Shown here piece after piece: positions 50,556 through 58,427 of a DNA stretch of 64,000 nucleotides. The notes beneath the pieces were generated by a model that made no database searches, was not told where the DNA came from, and was given only the letters and a program-made list of their open reading frames with translations. The translations under genes and the position numbers were made by a program. Positions within the stretch are counted from its first letter, which is position 1. Every line of letters starts with the position of its first letter. The DNA comes from Clostridium sp. JN-9. Lineage in GTDB: Bacteria; Bacillota; Clostridia; Clostridiales; Clostridiaceae. The stretch covers positions 2,480,001 through 2,544,000 of the forward strand of contig NZ_CP035280.1 of the NCBI RefSeq assembly GCF_004103695.1, read 5' to 3'.

Positions 50556-51875
50556 CTATTTGTCTTTAAATTGTGGTAAGTAGTCTTTGTTTAATTCCAG
50601 TAAATCGTGAAGTAAGTGTTTTGCAACATCTACTGATGGAATAAGAGGATGATTTACAAGTGCTAAAAGTGCTTTGTTTTTATCTCCTGTAACTCCAGCC
50701 TCTACAGCTAATACTTCATAACTCTTAACTGCCTGTATAAGTCCTAAAATCTCAATAGGCAGGTCCCCATTAAGACTCAATGGTGTTGCTCCTCTGCTTC
50801 CAACAAGGCAATTTGTTTCTATAACTGAATTATCTGGAATGCCTTTTATAATTCCATTATTTAATGTATTTACAGTATGAATATCATTTTTATCATTATA
50901 TATTGCACTTATTAATGATACTGCTGCATCAGAGTAATATGCTCCTCCTCTTTTTTCAAGTTCCTTAGGTTTAGTGTTAAGTTCTGGAGATTTATATAAT
51001 TCAAATAAACTTTTTTCTATAGCCTGAACCTGTTCAGCTCTTGTTCCTTTTTTAGGATCAGCTGCACTTTCCTGTTCTTCCTGAAGCATCCTGTCTGTCA
51101 TATAATAATATTTATGATATGGACATGGAAGCATTCCTAATGCTCTTATAAAATCTGGATCCCATTTCAGATCATAAATATTTTTCATATTTAAAACATT
51201 GCCATCAAGAAGCTTTTCAAGTACTTCTTTAGTTACATCTTTGTTCTTAACCCATACTTTTTTGCCCCATACAAGATGATTCAAACCTGCAAATTCTATA
51301 AATACATCTTTAAATGGAACATCCATCATACTTGCAACATCCATCTGCATATGAATAGGTACATTACAAAGTCCTATACATTTTACATCAGTGTACTTTA
51401 ATACAGCTTCTGTTACTAATCCTGATGGATTTGTGAAATTAATAAGCCATGCATCTGGACATAATTCCTTTATATCCTTACATATATCAAGAATTACAGG
51501 TATTGTCCTCATAGCTTTAGTAAATCCACCTGGGCCTGTAGTTTCTTGTCCTAATACACCATACTTTAATGGAAATCTTTCATCTCTTGCCCTGGCATTA
51601 AGTCCTCCTACTCTAAACTGTGTAACTACAAAATCTGCATTCTTTAAAGCTTCTCTTCTATCAAGTGTTAGAACTAATTTGATATTGAGTCCTGCTCTTT
51701 CAATCATTCTTTTTGCAAGACTGCCTATTATATCTAATTTTTTCTGGCCTTCCTTAATGTCTACCATATATATTTCACTTACAGGTAATTCTTCTTTTCT
51801 TTTAAGGAAACCGTCTATTATCTCTGGAGAGTAACTACTTCCTCCGCCAATAATTGCAATTTTTAATCCTTTCAT
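50556..51875 (-). CDS. celF: GH4 6-phospho-beta-glucosidase
   Basis: An NAD+/Mn2+-dependent hydrolase of 6-phospho-beta-glucosides, 439 residues from ATG 51875 (GGAGGG 9 bases upstream). NAD site IAIIGGGSSYSPEI; metal ligands in CIGLCNVPIHMQM (the CNVP signature of the beta-specific enzymes) and GLNHLVWGKKVW. NGDLPIEILGL and EVLAVEAGVTGDKNKALLAL in the C-terminus are typical CelF. It cleaves the disaccharide phosphate imported by the adjacent PTS. Confidence 0.94.
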   Translation of the reverse strand: MKGLKIAIIGGGSSYSPEIIDGFLKRKEELPVSEIYMVDIKEGQKKLDIIGSLAKRMIERAGLNIKLVLTLDRREALKNADFVVTQFRVGGLNARARDERFPLKYGVLGQETTGPGGFTKAMRTIPVILDICKDIKELCPDAWLINFTNPSGLVTEAVLKYTDVKCIGLCNVPIHMQMDVASMMDVPFKDVFIEFAGLNHLVWGKKVWVKNKDVTKEVLEKLLDGNVLNMKNIYDLKWDPDFIRALGMLPCPYHKYYYMTDRMLQEEQESAADPKKGTRAEQVQAIEKSLFELYKSPELNTKPKELEKRGGAYYSDAAVSLISAIYNDKNDIHTVNTLNNGIIKGIPDNSVIETNCLVGSRGATPLSLNGDLPIEILGLIQAVKSYEVLAVEAGVTGDKNKALLALVNHPLIPSVDVAKHLLHDLLELNKDYLPQFKDK

Positions 51876-51958
51876 TTCAATAAATCCCTCCATTATAAAT
51901 TATATTTAGACTAATTGGAGATTATCTTTTATTAAATAATCCCCAATTAAGCTATTAG

Positions 51959-53245
51959 CTATTTTGAAACACTAACTGCTTCTGCCTGCATATTTTTTTC
52001 TTCGTCTTTAAGCAGATTCTTTTCATATGCTTTAAAGAACGGATAATATATTATTGTGGCAATAGCAAAATTTATACAAACAAGTACTATTGCTTTCCAG
52101 TCTCCACCAGTTGCAATATATGCGCCTATTGGTGCTGGAAGTGTCCATGGTGCCAATATACATGGTCTTGCTACAATATTAAAATACATTGCACCGTAAG
52201 CTATCAGGCATTCAACAACTGGCCCCAATATAAACGGTATCATAAATAATGGATTCAGCATAATTGGCGCACCGAATATAACTGGCTCATTAATATTACA
52301 TATACCTGGAAGTAAAGATGCTCTTCCTATATCTTTAAGATATTTTGATTTTGAAAATACCATAAGTATAACAAGTCCTACAGTTGCCCCTGATCCTCCT
52401 ATCCATATAAACCATTGGAAAAATGGTTCTGGAGCTATATTAGGAAGAACTGCTGCACCTGATGCATAAGCTTTTGTATTAGCATCCAGCAGTGTAAGCC
52501 ATATTGGTCTTGCAACTGTTCCTACAATAGAATCTCCATGAATACCACAAGACCACAACAATGTTATAAGTATTGTAGGTACTAAAACTCCACCTAAAGT
52601 ATTTCCAGCATAAACAAGTGGTTTAAATAAATTCATTATAAACTGCTGTATATCAAAATTAGCAACGACTCTTACTAAAAACACAGTGGTTATAATAATT
52701 GCTGCAGGTATTAGTGCTGCAAAGGAGCTGGAAACGCATTCAGGTACTCCTTCCGGCATTTTTATCGTAAGATTTTTTTCTTTGGCAAATCTTAAAACCT
52801 CTACGGCAAATATTGACATTATAATTGCAACAAACATACCAGATCCACCCAGATTAGCAAGTGGTAAAACATATCCCAAATCCGGTTTACTTACTGCTAC
52901 TGGTAGGTTGGTTAAAAGAAATGCTACTACTGCCAAGCTTCCTCCAGATAACTCATTGAGCTTATAGGATTTCGCCAAACTATATCCTATTCCAAAGGCA
53001 GCATACAATGCCATAATTCCCATTGTAAGTCTATATGGCAATAATATCTTACCTACGTAAGGCTTCATTGCCGCTGCCCAGGAAGGTACTGGTGGAAAAG
53101 CAATAATCATAAAGAAACTACCTACAATAATCATAGGAATAGTAGAAATAATACCGTCACGAATAGCCCTTAAATGTCTTTGTTCTGATAATTTAGTCAT
53201 TGGTGGTAAAAGATACTTCTCTAACCACTCGAAGAATGAATTCAT
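51959..53245 (-). CDS. celB: PTS cellobiose-type EIIC
   Basis: A membrane permease of the lactose/cellobiose family, 428 residues, about ten helices. Motifs: HLRAIRDGIISTIPMIIVG near the start, LLWSCGIHGDSIVG, and PGICNINEPVIFGAPIMLNP (family signature with the conserved NEP). GGGGGGATAAAC precedes the ATG. Cellobiose or another beta-linked disaccharide is the expected substrate; a GlcNAc-containing one is possible given mupG and murK in the same operon. Confidence 0.94.
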   Translation of the reverse strand: MNSFFEWLEKYLLPPMTKLSEQRHLRAIRDGIISTIPMIIVGSFFMIIAFPPVPSWAAAMKPYVGKILLPYRLTMGIMALYAAFGIGYSLAKSYKLNELSGGSLAVVAFLLTNLPVAVSKPDLGYVLPLANLGGSGMFVAIIMSIFAVEVLRFAKEKNLTIKMPEGVPECVSSSFAALIPAAIIITTVFLVRVVANFDIQQFIMNLFKPLVYAGNTLGGVLVPTILITLLWSCGIHGDSIVGTVARPIWLTLLDANTKAYASGAAVLPNIAPEPFFQWFIWIGGSGATVGLVILMVFSKSKYLKDIGRASLLPGICNINEPVIFGAPIMLNPLFMIPFILGPVVECLIAYGAMYFNIVARPCILAPWTLPAPIGAYIATGGDWKAIVLVCINFAIATIIYYPFFKAYEKNLLKDEEKNMQAEAVSVSK

Positions 53246-53265
53246 TTGTTTATCCCCCCTATTTA

Positions 53266-53571
53266 CTACTTTTGATATTTTTTAATTTGTTCAAGCGCTT
53301 TTGGTGCACCTACTGGTGTATAACCCATAGGGATTATTACTTCAATTGGTACATTTAAACCTTCCGCTTGTTTTTTAAATACATTTAGTCTATGTCTTAT
53401 CTGTGGTGCTACAAGTACTAAATCATAGCCTAATTTAACTTCATCTTCAAATTCAGATGTTCCTACTGCTTTAATATCTATAGGAAATCCTTGTTTCTCA
53501 GCCTCAACCCTTATTGCCTTAACTACAATAGTACTTGACATTCCTCCTGAACATACCATTAAAACCTTCAT
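53266..53571 (-). CDS. celA: PTS lactose/cellobiose-type EIIB
   Basis: A 101-residue cytosolic phosphocarrier with the phospho-cysteine at the end of the first strand (MKVLMVCSGGMSSTIVVKAI). First gene of the operon; GGAGGTAATAAT precedes the ATG. A perfect sigma-54 promoter lies 43 bases upstream. Confidence 0.94.
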   Translation of the reverse strand: MKVLMVCSGGMSSTIVVKAIRVEAEKQGFPIDIKAVGTSEFEDEVKLGYDLVLVAPQIRHRLNVFKKQAEGLNVPIEVIIPMGYTPVGAPKALEQIKKYQK

Positions 53572-53613
53572 TATTATTACCTCCTATTTTTATATCTTAC
53601 ACAAATATATTAT

Positions 53614-53631
53614 AAGCAAGTTGCGTGCCAA
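53614..53631 (-). promoter_or_regulatory. Sigma-54 promoter of the cel-mur operon
   Basis: TTGGCACGCAACTTGCTT on the minus strand: the -24 GG and -12 GC elements are at exact spacing and match the consensus TGGCAC-N5-TTGC. The operon encodes its own sigma-54 activator. Confidence 0.95.
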
Positions 53632-53649
53632 AATTATAAAATGTAGAGT

Positions 53650-53714
53650 TTACAAACGTTTTCGGACTTTGTGTATCATGCATTATTATTTGATACACAA
53701 ATAATGATACATGC
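53650..53714. promoter_or_regulatory. Upstream activator site for CelR, with possible cre
   Basis: Perfect 11-bp inverted repeat TTTGTGTATCA / TGATACACAAA (53668-53678, 53691-53701) about 40-70 bases upstream of the -24 element, followed by a further TGATACATGCA half. It is the expected place for a LevR-type enhancer. GAAAACGTTTGTA (53663-53651) resembles a CcpA cre site. Confidence 0.7.
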
Positions 53715-53724
53715 AATTAAGAGT

Positions 53725-53766
53725 AAAAAAGGTCTGCGGCACCAAAATAATTAGTGCCGCAGACCC
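53725..53766 (-). terminator. Terminator after the DUF4362 lipoprotein gene
   Basis: Perfect 12-bp arms GGTCTGCGGCAC/GTGCCGCAGACC, then TTTTTT on the minus strand. Insulates the cel operon. Confidence 0.9.
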
Positions 53767-53869
53767 CTGGGGCAAGGTATTAAGTAAGAACTAAGAAGTA
53801 AGAGGTTTTTTGGGGGACGTAAATAGATTTGTTTAAAGTCAAATTATTTACGTTCCTTTTGTAGCAAGC

Positions 53870-53918
53870 GATAGAGCAATTCTGTTTCCAATTTTTTCAA
53901 GGTAACAGGTACCTTAGT
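53870..53918 (+). repeat. R2 short dispersed repeat
   Basis: TTCTGTTTCCAATTTTTTCAAG then GTAACAGGTACCTTAG. Its complement gives the TAA of the DUF4362 gene. Confidence 0.85.
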
Positions 53919-54450
53919 TATTGTTTGTAAAAAATAAAAATTTTTCTTCACCTTTATCAGTTTTAGCTATATAAGATATACCTTCTTCTTTCTTTGTTTT
54001 TGATATGTCCGATATTTTGTATTCTGTTTTCTTCCTATCCTCTTTACTGCTAAATTTATCTCTTGTGGTATCTTCTATAAGTTTAATGCCTTCACCATCG
54101 ATAATTAAGTCACATATAATAGCATCGCCCTCGTTAGTATACTTTGTTATTCTTACCATATTTCCTGAACTTGCTTTTTTGTTTTCATAATCTTCAATAA
54201 ACTTATCAAGTTTTTCTATATTGGAACTTCTTCCCTTTATGTTTACAACATCACCATTTTTTTCAGCTAGTTCATGGCTGTATTTCTGCGGTAATTTATC
54301 CAACGCTTCATATGAATTTGTTACAGATTTTTCAGTATTTAGAGTTGGAGTCACTGTTTTTTCTTCTGTTTTATAAGATGTTTTTGAGGAACATGCAGAC
54401 ATTGTAATTAGCACAGCCAAAAGTGAAAGCATAACTATAATTCTTTTCAT
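53914..54450 (-). CDS. DUF4362 domain lipoprotein
   Basis: 178 residues from ATG 54450 (TAGGAG 8 bases upstream). Lipoprotein signal (VMLSLLAVLITMSAC then SSK). The mature domain fits DUF4362: AEKNGDVVNIKGRSSNIEKL, MVRITKYTNEGDAIICDLII and GIKLIEDTTRDKF. Function unknown; secreted and membrane-anchored. Its stop codon is the TAA of an R2 repeat. Confidence 0.78.
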   Translation of the reverse strand: MKRIIVMLSLLAVLITMSACSSKTSYKTEEKTVTPTLNTEKSVTNSYEALDKLPQKYSHELAEKNGDVVNIKGRSSNIEKLDKFIEDYENKKASSGNMVRITKYTNEGDAIICDLIIDGEGIKLIEDTTRDKFSSKEDRKKTEYKISDISKTKKEEGISYIAKTDKGEEKFLFFTNNN

Positions 54451-54525
54451 TCCCATCACTCCTATAAAATATATATTTCATTATCATAGTTGTTCTGTGC
54501 AGAAACCTAATTGAAATTTTTATTA

Positions 54526-55479
54526 TTATGAAATTTTTAGCTGCTTTTTGCCTTTTAATATAATGTCTGCCAAAGTATTTGCATTTTTATAATAATAATT
54601 AAAACCTTCATCTCTCTCAATGGATTCATCATTTAATTCCCGCTCTATAAATTCAATGCATTCATTTAGGCATGAAAGTATTATATCCCATATAAATTGT
54701 TTATAATCAGGTTTATGCTGCAATTTATCATACAGTGTTTTAACAAAAATCTTTCTGTATTCATCAGTCATATAAAATGGAAATGGGAAAAACTTTTCCG
54801 AACCATGGGCTATTAATCGCGCTGCATCCAGTGAGTATGGCATAATGCCTGCAAAAGCCCAGTCTATTAAAACAATGCTATGGTTGCTTTTTATTGCATT
54901 ACACTGAAGAAAATCTCCATTACATAAAGTTCTTGGTCAAACTAACTGTCTGTCCATAAAAATACCATAAGCTGAAGCCAGCTTTGATTCATTTTTAAGG
55001 CATTCAGCCCTTTTATTTATTCTTTTCCAATATCTTTCAAAACGGTTATCCAGCTTATTTTCCTCGAAATGATCTTCCTGCCAGTACATGTTAAAAATCC
55101 TGGAAAGGCTTTCAGCACATCCATAAGCCATGTGTTTATCAAATATTCGTAAATCCTCTCCAGAAATATATTCAATTAATATCCATTTTGCTTTATCAAA
55201 GGAAGTCCAGCCTTCCAGCTTTGGCACAGGCAGGTTTTTGTCTGTAAGAAATTTTTCATAAACCTCTATCTCATAATCATCTGACTTTTTCAGTATGTAT
55301 GTCTTCTTATCAGATATTACCTTATAAACATTATAAGCCCTGTCCACGCCTTCGCCATTATCATGAAAACGTTTAAAATATATTTGTCCTGCTAAATCCG
55401 GTTTCATTACTTCCAGGACAGATCTTAACTTATTTATTTCATCAGAATCATTTATATTTTTCGTATATATACCTTTCAT
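54526..55479 (-). pseudogene. Aminoglycoside-phosphotransferase-like kinase with in-frame UGA
   Basis: An APH/choline-kinase-fold protein of about 317 codons. The N-lobe (KKTYILKKSDDYEIEVYEKF; WILIEYISGEDL) is followed by a TGA (54939-54937) after MDRQLV. The same frame continues PRTLCNGDFLQCNAI (Brenner-type HGD variant), IVLIDWAFAGIMPYSLDAAR (metal-binding IDW) and on to 54526. There is no SECIS-like hairpin, and the residue replaced is not a conserved Cys, so this is more likely a nonsense mutation (CGA to TGA fits) than selenocysteine. Start ATG 55479 with GGAGATATTC. Confidence 0.8.
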
Positions 55480-55532
55480 TGAATATCTCCTTATCTATAA
55501 CTTTATTCTTCAATTAATTTATATAAAAGCTA

Positions 55533-55997
55533 TTAAAGGTTTTTTAATCCTTGAAAAAGCTCATTGTATGATTTCTGCTTTTTACACCTGCCATATGAAA
55601 GCTCTTTATTATCACCAAATTCAAGAAGAAAACATTTTGCTAATTCTTCTACAGTTTGTTCCAAGGAAATAAAAAACTGATTATATGCAAAATCATAGGC
55701 AGTAGTTCCTTCTTCAAAATTTGCGGTAATTAGAGACTCAGTAACCTGGTCCAAAGGGTACATTTTCAGGTGGAATAACTCATGAACAATAACTTCTTCA
55801 AGGTTTTCTTGTTTTGGATTAACCCTATTGATAAGAATAACTGCCTTCCTGTCGTCACAGTCAATTTTTAAATCTCCCGTTTTCCTCCAATTAATATCAT
55901 CAACAAACTCAAGCCTAGCATCCCAATATGGATATACTCGCAATTTTTTACACCAGAATTCAAATGATTGAAATATTTTATTCTCATCCACTTTCAT
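55533..55997 (-). CDS. HExxH metallopeptidase-like protein
   Basis: 154 residues. EEVIVHELFHLKMYPL gives a zinc-binding HExxH helix, and the later LEQTVEELAKCFLLEF may give the third ligand (Glu), as in minigluzincins and ImmA/SprT-like proteins. The N-terminal 60 residues form a beta-rich lobe (YWDARLEFVDDINWRKTG). There is no signal peptide, so it is cytoplasmic. AGGTAGG precedes the ATG. The biological role is unknown. Confidence 0.7.
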   Translation of the reverse strand: MKVDENKIFQSFEFWCKKLRVYPYWDARLEFVDDINWRKTGDLKIDCDDRKAVILINRVNPKQENLEEVIVHELFHLKMYPLDQVTESLITANFEEGTTAYDFAYNQFFISLEQTVEELAKCFLLEFGDNKELSYGRCKKQKSYNELFQGLKNL

Positions 55998-56027
55998 TTT
56001 CCTACCTCACAAATATAAAAATTCTTT

Positions 56028-56134
56028 AAATAGATTTCAAAGTAAATCATCTATTTAAGCTTCTCAAAAAACTGTAGAAGCATCAGTATTTTTGCTCGCT
56101 TAAATAGCGATTTACTAAATGAAATTATATAGTT
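56028..56134. repeat. MITE-like element B, copy 2
   Basis: About 107 bp, over 90% identical to 30789-30895, same orientation, with ATTTCAAAGTAAATC / GATTTACTAAATGAAAT ends. No coding capacity. Confidence 0.88.
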
Positions 56135-56394
56135 CACTATAACTGCAAATGTGCAATAGCTTATACTACATTATACCATATATTCCACTTATTTATATGG
56201 AAATGTAATTATATGCAGGGGCAAGCCTGTCCTATTAACCATGGTACTTCATCCACATTATTGTTTAACAGAGCCATAGGACTGATAGAGATGGGACTAC
56301 ATTATACAAGGTAAAAAGTAAGAGCTTTTTCTTAACACGTTTCATTCCTAAGGCATTCCTGAGCCTAGTCAGACTTGTCTTGGTGAAGGAATGA
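56135..56394. other. Gene-free stretch, possible degraded ORF on the minus strand
   Basis: No intact gene. On the minus strand a stretch around 56260-56350 reads LGMKRVKKKLLLFTLYN, reminiscent of a transposase C-terminus but with no frame long enough to support it. Two GGAATG repeats (56345-56390) form part of a weak hairpin. Unassigned. Confidence 0.25.
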
Positions 56395-56448
56395 GAATCA
56401 AAAATGTCAACTCTGATTCCAGTTCTCACCAGGTAACAGGTACCTTAT
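56395..56448 (+). repeat. R2 short dispersed repeat
   Basis: AAAATGTCAACTCTGATTCC .. CACCAGGTAACAGGTACCTTAT; its complement supplies the TAA of the next gene. Confidence 0.85.
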
Positions 56449-56696
56449 CCTTGAAGTCCATTTGCTTGGCGTTCCATGTTTTCTATAACCACATCATAAA
56501 TTTCTCCCAAAGAAGCACAATATTCCAATACCTCCCATGGTGTGTTGGTATGAAAATGGATTTTAATCAGCTCATCATCACCAACAGCAAGCAGGCAGTC
56601 ACCTTTAAAGTTGTTTTTAAAATATTCGTTAATTGCATCCTCTGAAAGATTATGTCCTTCTATTAATAATTGGGTATCAAATTTGTATTCAATCAT
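56445..56696 (-). CDS. Standalone DAK/FakA-type C-terminal domain protein
   Basis: 83 residues. The sequence FDTQLLIEGHNLSEDAINEY, CLLAVGDDELIKIHFHTNTP and VLEYCASLGEIYDVVIENM matches the C-terminal domain of DAK2/FakA-type (fatty-acid kinase, dihydroxyacetone-kinase-like) proteins, in which GDDxLIKIHxHTNxP is diagnostic. Such free-standing small versions occur in clostridia. The domain may bind the fatty-acid-binding DegV partner or a nucleotide. GGAGGATGTATT precedes the ATG. Stop codon from an R2 repeat. Confidence 0.75.
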   Translation of the reverse strand: MIEYKFDTQLLIEGHNLSEDAINEYFKNNFKGDCLLAVGDDELIKIHFHTNTPWEVLEYCASLGEIYDVVIENMERQANGLQG

Positions 56697-56779
56697 AATA
56701 CATCCTCCTTCTGCATTTTTTTATTCTTATACTATCTTTTCATTATACACCCACAGCCTATATTATGGATAATTTTTCT

Positions 56780-56816
56780 CTGTTACATAACCCCTTCCAG
56801 GTAACAGGTACCTTAA
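56780..56816 (+). repeat. R2 short dispersed repeat, 3' part
   Basis: CCCCTTCCAGGTAACAGGTACCTTAAA; its complement supplies the TAA of folT. Confidence 0.8.
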
Positions 56817-57415
56817 ATAAGCGGTATGTACTTGTTTTTTTGCTTTGGTACAATACCTTTATACGCAAGAATGGGAAGAAATATCTGCAGCAGTGTGACA
56901 AGCATGAAGACTTCTATGGGCAGCATAATTGCGTTTTTTACCAGACTTTTTATGAAAAAATAATAATACCCCTTATTGAATAAAATTTTACTCCAAAGTG
57001 CTCCAAGTCCAACATGAATGCCAAAATTGATTATAAATTTTGAAAGAAAAATGCGTAAAACGGATACTTGACACTTGTAAAGGAATATTCCATAAATAAA
57101 GAATTCAAGCATGGATGATAACGTATACCCTGGGAAAAAGACAGTAGATGGAACCATTAAGTAACCAATCAGATCATATGCGAATCCAGCAGATAGACCA
57201 ACAACTGGGCCAAAAACCATGGAACCAAAAGCTATCACTAAAAAAGAGAATGAGATTCGAAGGTTTAACCCCACAGGAATGTAAATCGAACTTAAAACGG
57301 CACTAAGCGCAATGGTGAGACCGGCAAAAATAAGTGATTTCAAATTGTGAAATTCTGAAGAAGCTGTAATCCAATATTGGGATGTAAAAATTGGAGAGAT
57401 GCTGTTTTTAGTCAT
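56813..57415 (-). CDS. folT: Folate ECF transporter S component
   Basis: 200 residues from ATG 57415, with AAAGGAGG 8 bases upstream. Six membrane helices: SLIFAGLTIALSAVLSSIYI, LRISFSFLVIAFGSMVFGPV, SAGFAYDLIGYLMVPS, then the FolT hallmark FFPGYTLSSMLEFFIYGIFL. It is the substrate-binding subunit that docks with the shared EcfAAT module (not in this window) to import folates. A THF riboswitch in the leader supports this assignment over queuosine or pantothenate. The stop is supplied by an R2 repeat. Confidence 0.9.
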   Translation of the reverse strand: MTKNSISPIFTSQYWITASSEFHNLKSLIFAGLTIALSAVLSSIYIPVGLNLRISFSFLVIAFGSMVFGPVVGLSAGFAYDLIGYLMVPSTVFFPGYTLSSMLEFFIYGIFLYKCQVSVLRIFLSKFIINFGIHVGLGALWSKILFNKGYYYFFIKSLVKNAIMLPIEVFMLVTLLQIFLPILAYKGIVPKQKNKYIPLI

Positions 57416-57478
57416 AAAAAAACCTCCTTTAATATGGCAAAATTCAATGCCACATAGAGGAAGAACAGCTCCAGTATG

Positions 57479-57599
57479 CAGCAGCGGGATGCGATAATTG
57501 TATGGCAACTTAATATAGCCTTACACAGTATTAAAAGTTCCCGTTCCGAAATCAACTCCCCGTTTTTCGGACACATAACCCACAATTATCTACTCTGCC
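57479..57599 (-). promoter_or_regulatory. Tetrahydrofolate (THF-I) riboswitch
   Basis: The minus strand shows GGCAGAGTAGATAATTGTG, GGTTATGTG, GGGGAGTTGATTTCGGAACG and ACAATTATCGCATCCCGCTGC in the family order. P1 pairs GCAG with CTGC; P2 pairs ATAATTGT perfectly with ACAATTAT; an inner stem pairs TCCGAA with TTCGGA. Downstream, ATGTGGCA/TGCCATAT forms a hairpin directly before AAAGGAGG (57429-57455), a likely expression platform controlling folT translation or transcription. Confidence 0.85.
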
Positions 57600-57626
57600 A
57601 TTTTTTAAAATATAACCTTTGTTTAT

Positions 57627-57723
57627 ATAGAAAGTAATAAATATCTTCATCGGAGCTGTCACAAAATATCCAATCCTTAAGGATTTATGGGGCTGCTGCG
57701 GTGATTAGATATTTACTTTCTAT
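57627..57723. repeat. MITE-like palindromic element A, copy 3
   Basis: About 97 bp, same ends (TAGAAAGTAATAAATATCTTC .. GATTAGATATTTACTTTCTA) and CAAAATATCCAATCCTTAAGG core. Located just upstream of the THF riboswitch. Confidence 0.87.
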
Positions 57724-57747
57724 ACATTACATTATATCCAGAGTAAG

Positions 57748-57770
57748 TTTTTGTCAATACAGGTACCTTA
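57748..57770 (+). repeat. R2 repeat, partial
   Basis: TTGTCAATACAGGTACCTTA; its complement supplies the TAA of the next gene (ATA-TAA-GGTACC). Confidence 0.75.
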
Positions 57771-58427
57771 TATTAAATCACAGAAGTTAAACCTCTCATC
57801 CCTCAGAACCCTTTTGCCAACGGAAAAATTAATTCTCTCTTTAAAAATAGGCCCATCGAATGCAAAGGAATGGAACTCACCATTTTCCCCACAGGAATTA
57901 ATATTTTCAGGAAGATTAGCTAAGAAATTCTTATCATATAGCCTGCCTGAAAAATCTCCATTCAGTACTTTTGTATCTACACAAGTAATAATTGATTTAA
58001 AACCTAGGTTTATGAATGTATCGGCAATTTCTTTAGTATCCCTTCCCCATAATGGGAAAATTGCTTCCATTCCAGCCCTCCTTAAATTTTCCTCCCGATA
58101 TTTCCTTATATCCTCCAGAAATATGTCCCCAAATGCCACCTTTGCAGCTCCAAGCTTCTTATATCTGTTCATAGTCTCTTCCATCTTTTTTTCATATTCT
58201 TCATTTGTGCTTTCGGGAGTTATGTACACCTTTTCAAGATAACATCCTATAGATTTAGCCTGCTTTTCAAGTAAAGCTTTCCTGACTCCATGCATGCTTA
58301 TCCTCTCATATTTATCTGTAATGGTTGTTAATAGAGTGATATCTGTATAGCCCTGCCTCATTAATTCATAAAGTGCCAAAGCGCTATCCTTACCACCACT
58401 CCATGAAAGTATTATTTTCTCATTCAT
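57768..58427 (-). CDS. Diphthine-ammonia ligase-type ATP pyrophosphatase (Dph6/MJ0570 family)
   Basis: 219 residues from ATG 58427 (AGGAG 9 bases upstream). The N-terminal PP-loop ILSWSGGKDSALALYELM identifies the adenine-nucleotide alpha-hydrolase fold; also RISMHGVRKALLEKQAKSIG, AFGDIFLEDIRKYREE and the C-terminal NINSCGENGEFHSFAFDGPI, which is the family signature. In archaea and eukaryotes this makes diphthamide. Bacteria lack diphthamide, so the substrate here is unknown; a cofactor or B12-related role has been suggested for relatives. Confidence 0.88.
   Translation of the reverse strand: MNEKIILSWSGGKDSALALYELMRQGYTDITLLTTITDKYERISMHGVRKALLEKQAKSIGCYLEKVYITPESTNEEYEKKMEETMNRYKKLGAAKVAFGDIFLEDIRKYREENLRRAGMEAIFPLWGRDTKEIADTFINLGFKSIITCVDTKVLNGDFSGRLYDKNFLANLPENINSCGENGEFHSFAFDGPIFKERINFSVGKRVLRDERFNFCDLI

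Noticed and set aside
54937-54939. Second in-frame TGA as a selenocysteine codon
   Set aside because: No SECIS-like hairpin with a loop G at suitable distance, and the position is not a conserved Cys in APH-type kinases; nonsense mutation is simpler.
56220-56400. Possible transposase remnant on the minus strand
   Set aside because: Only a 17-residue stretch looks transposase-like; no frame, inverted repeats or motifs support it.
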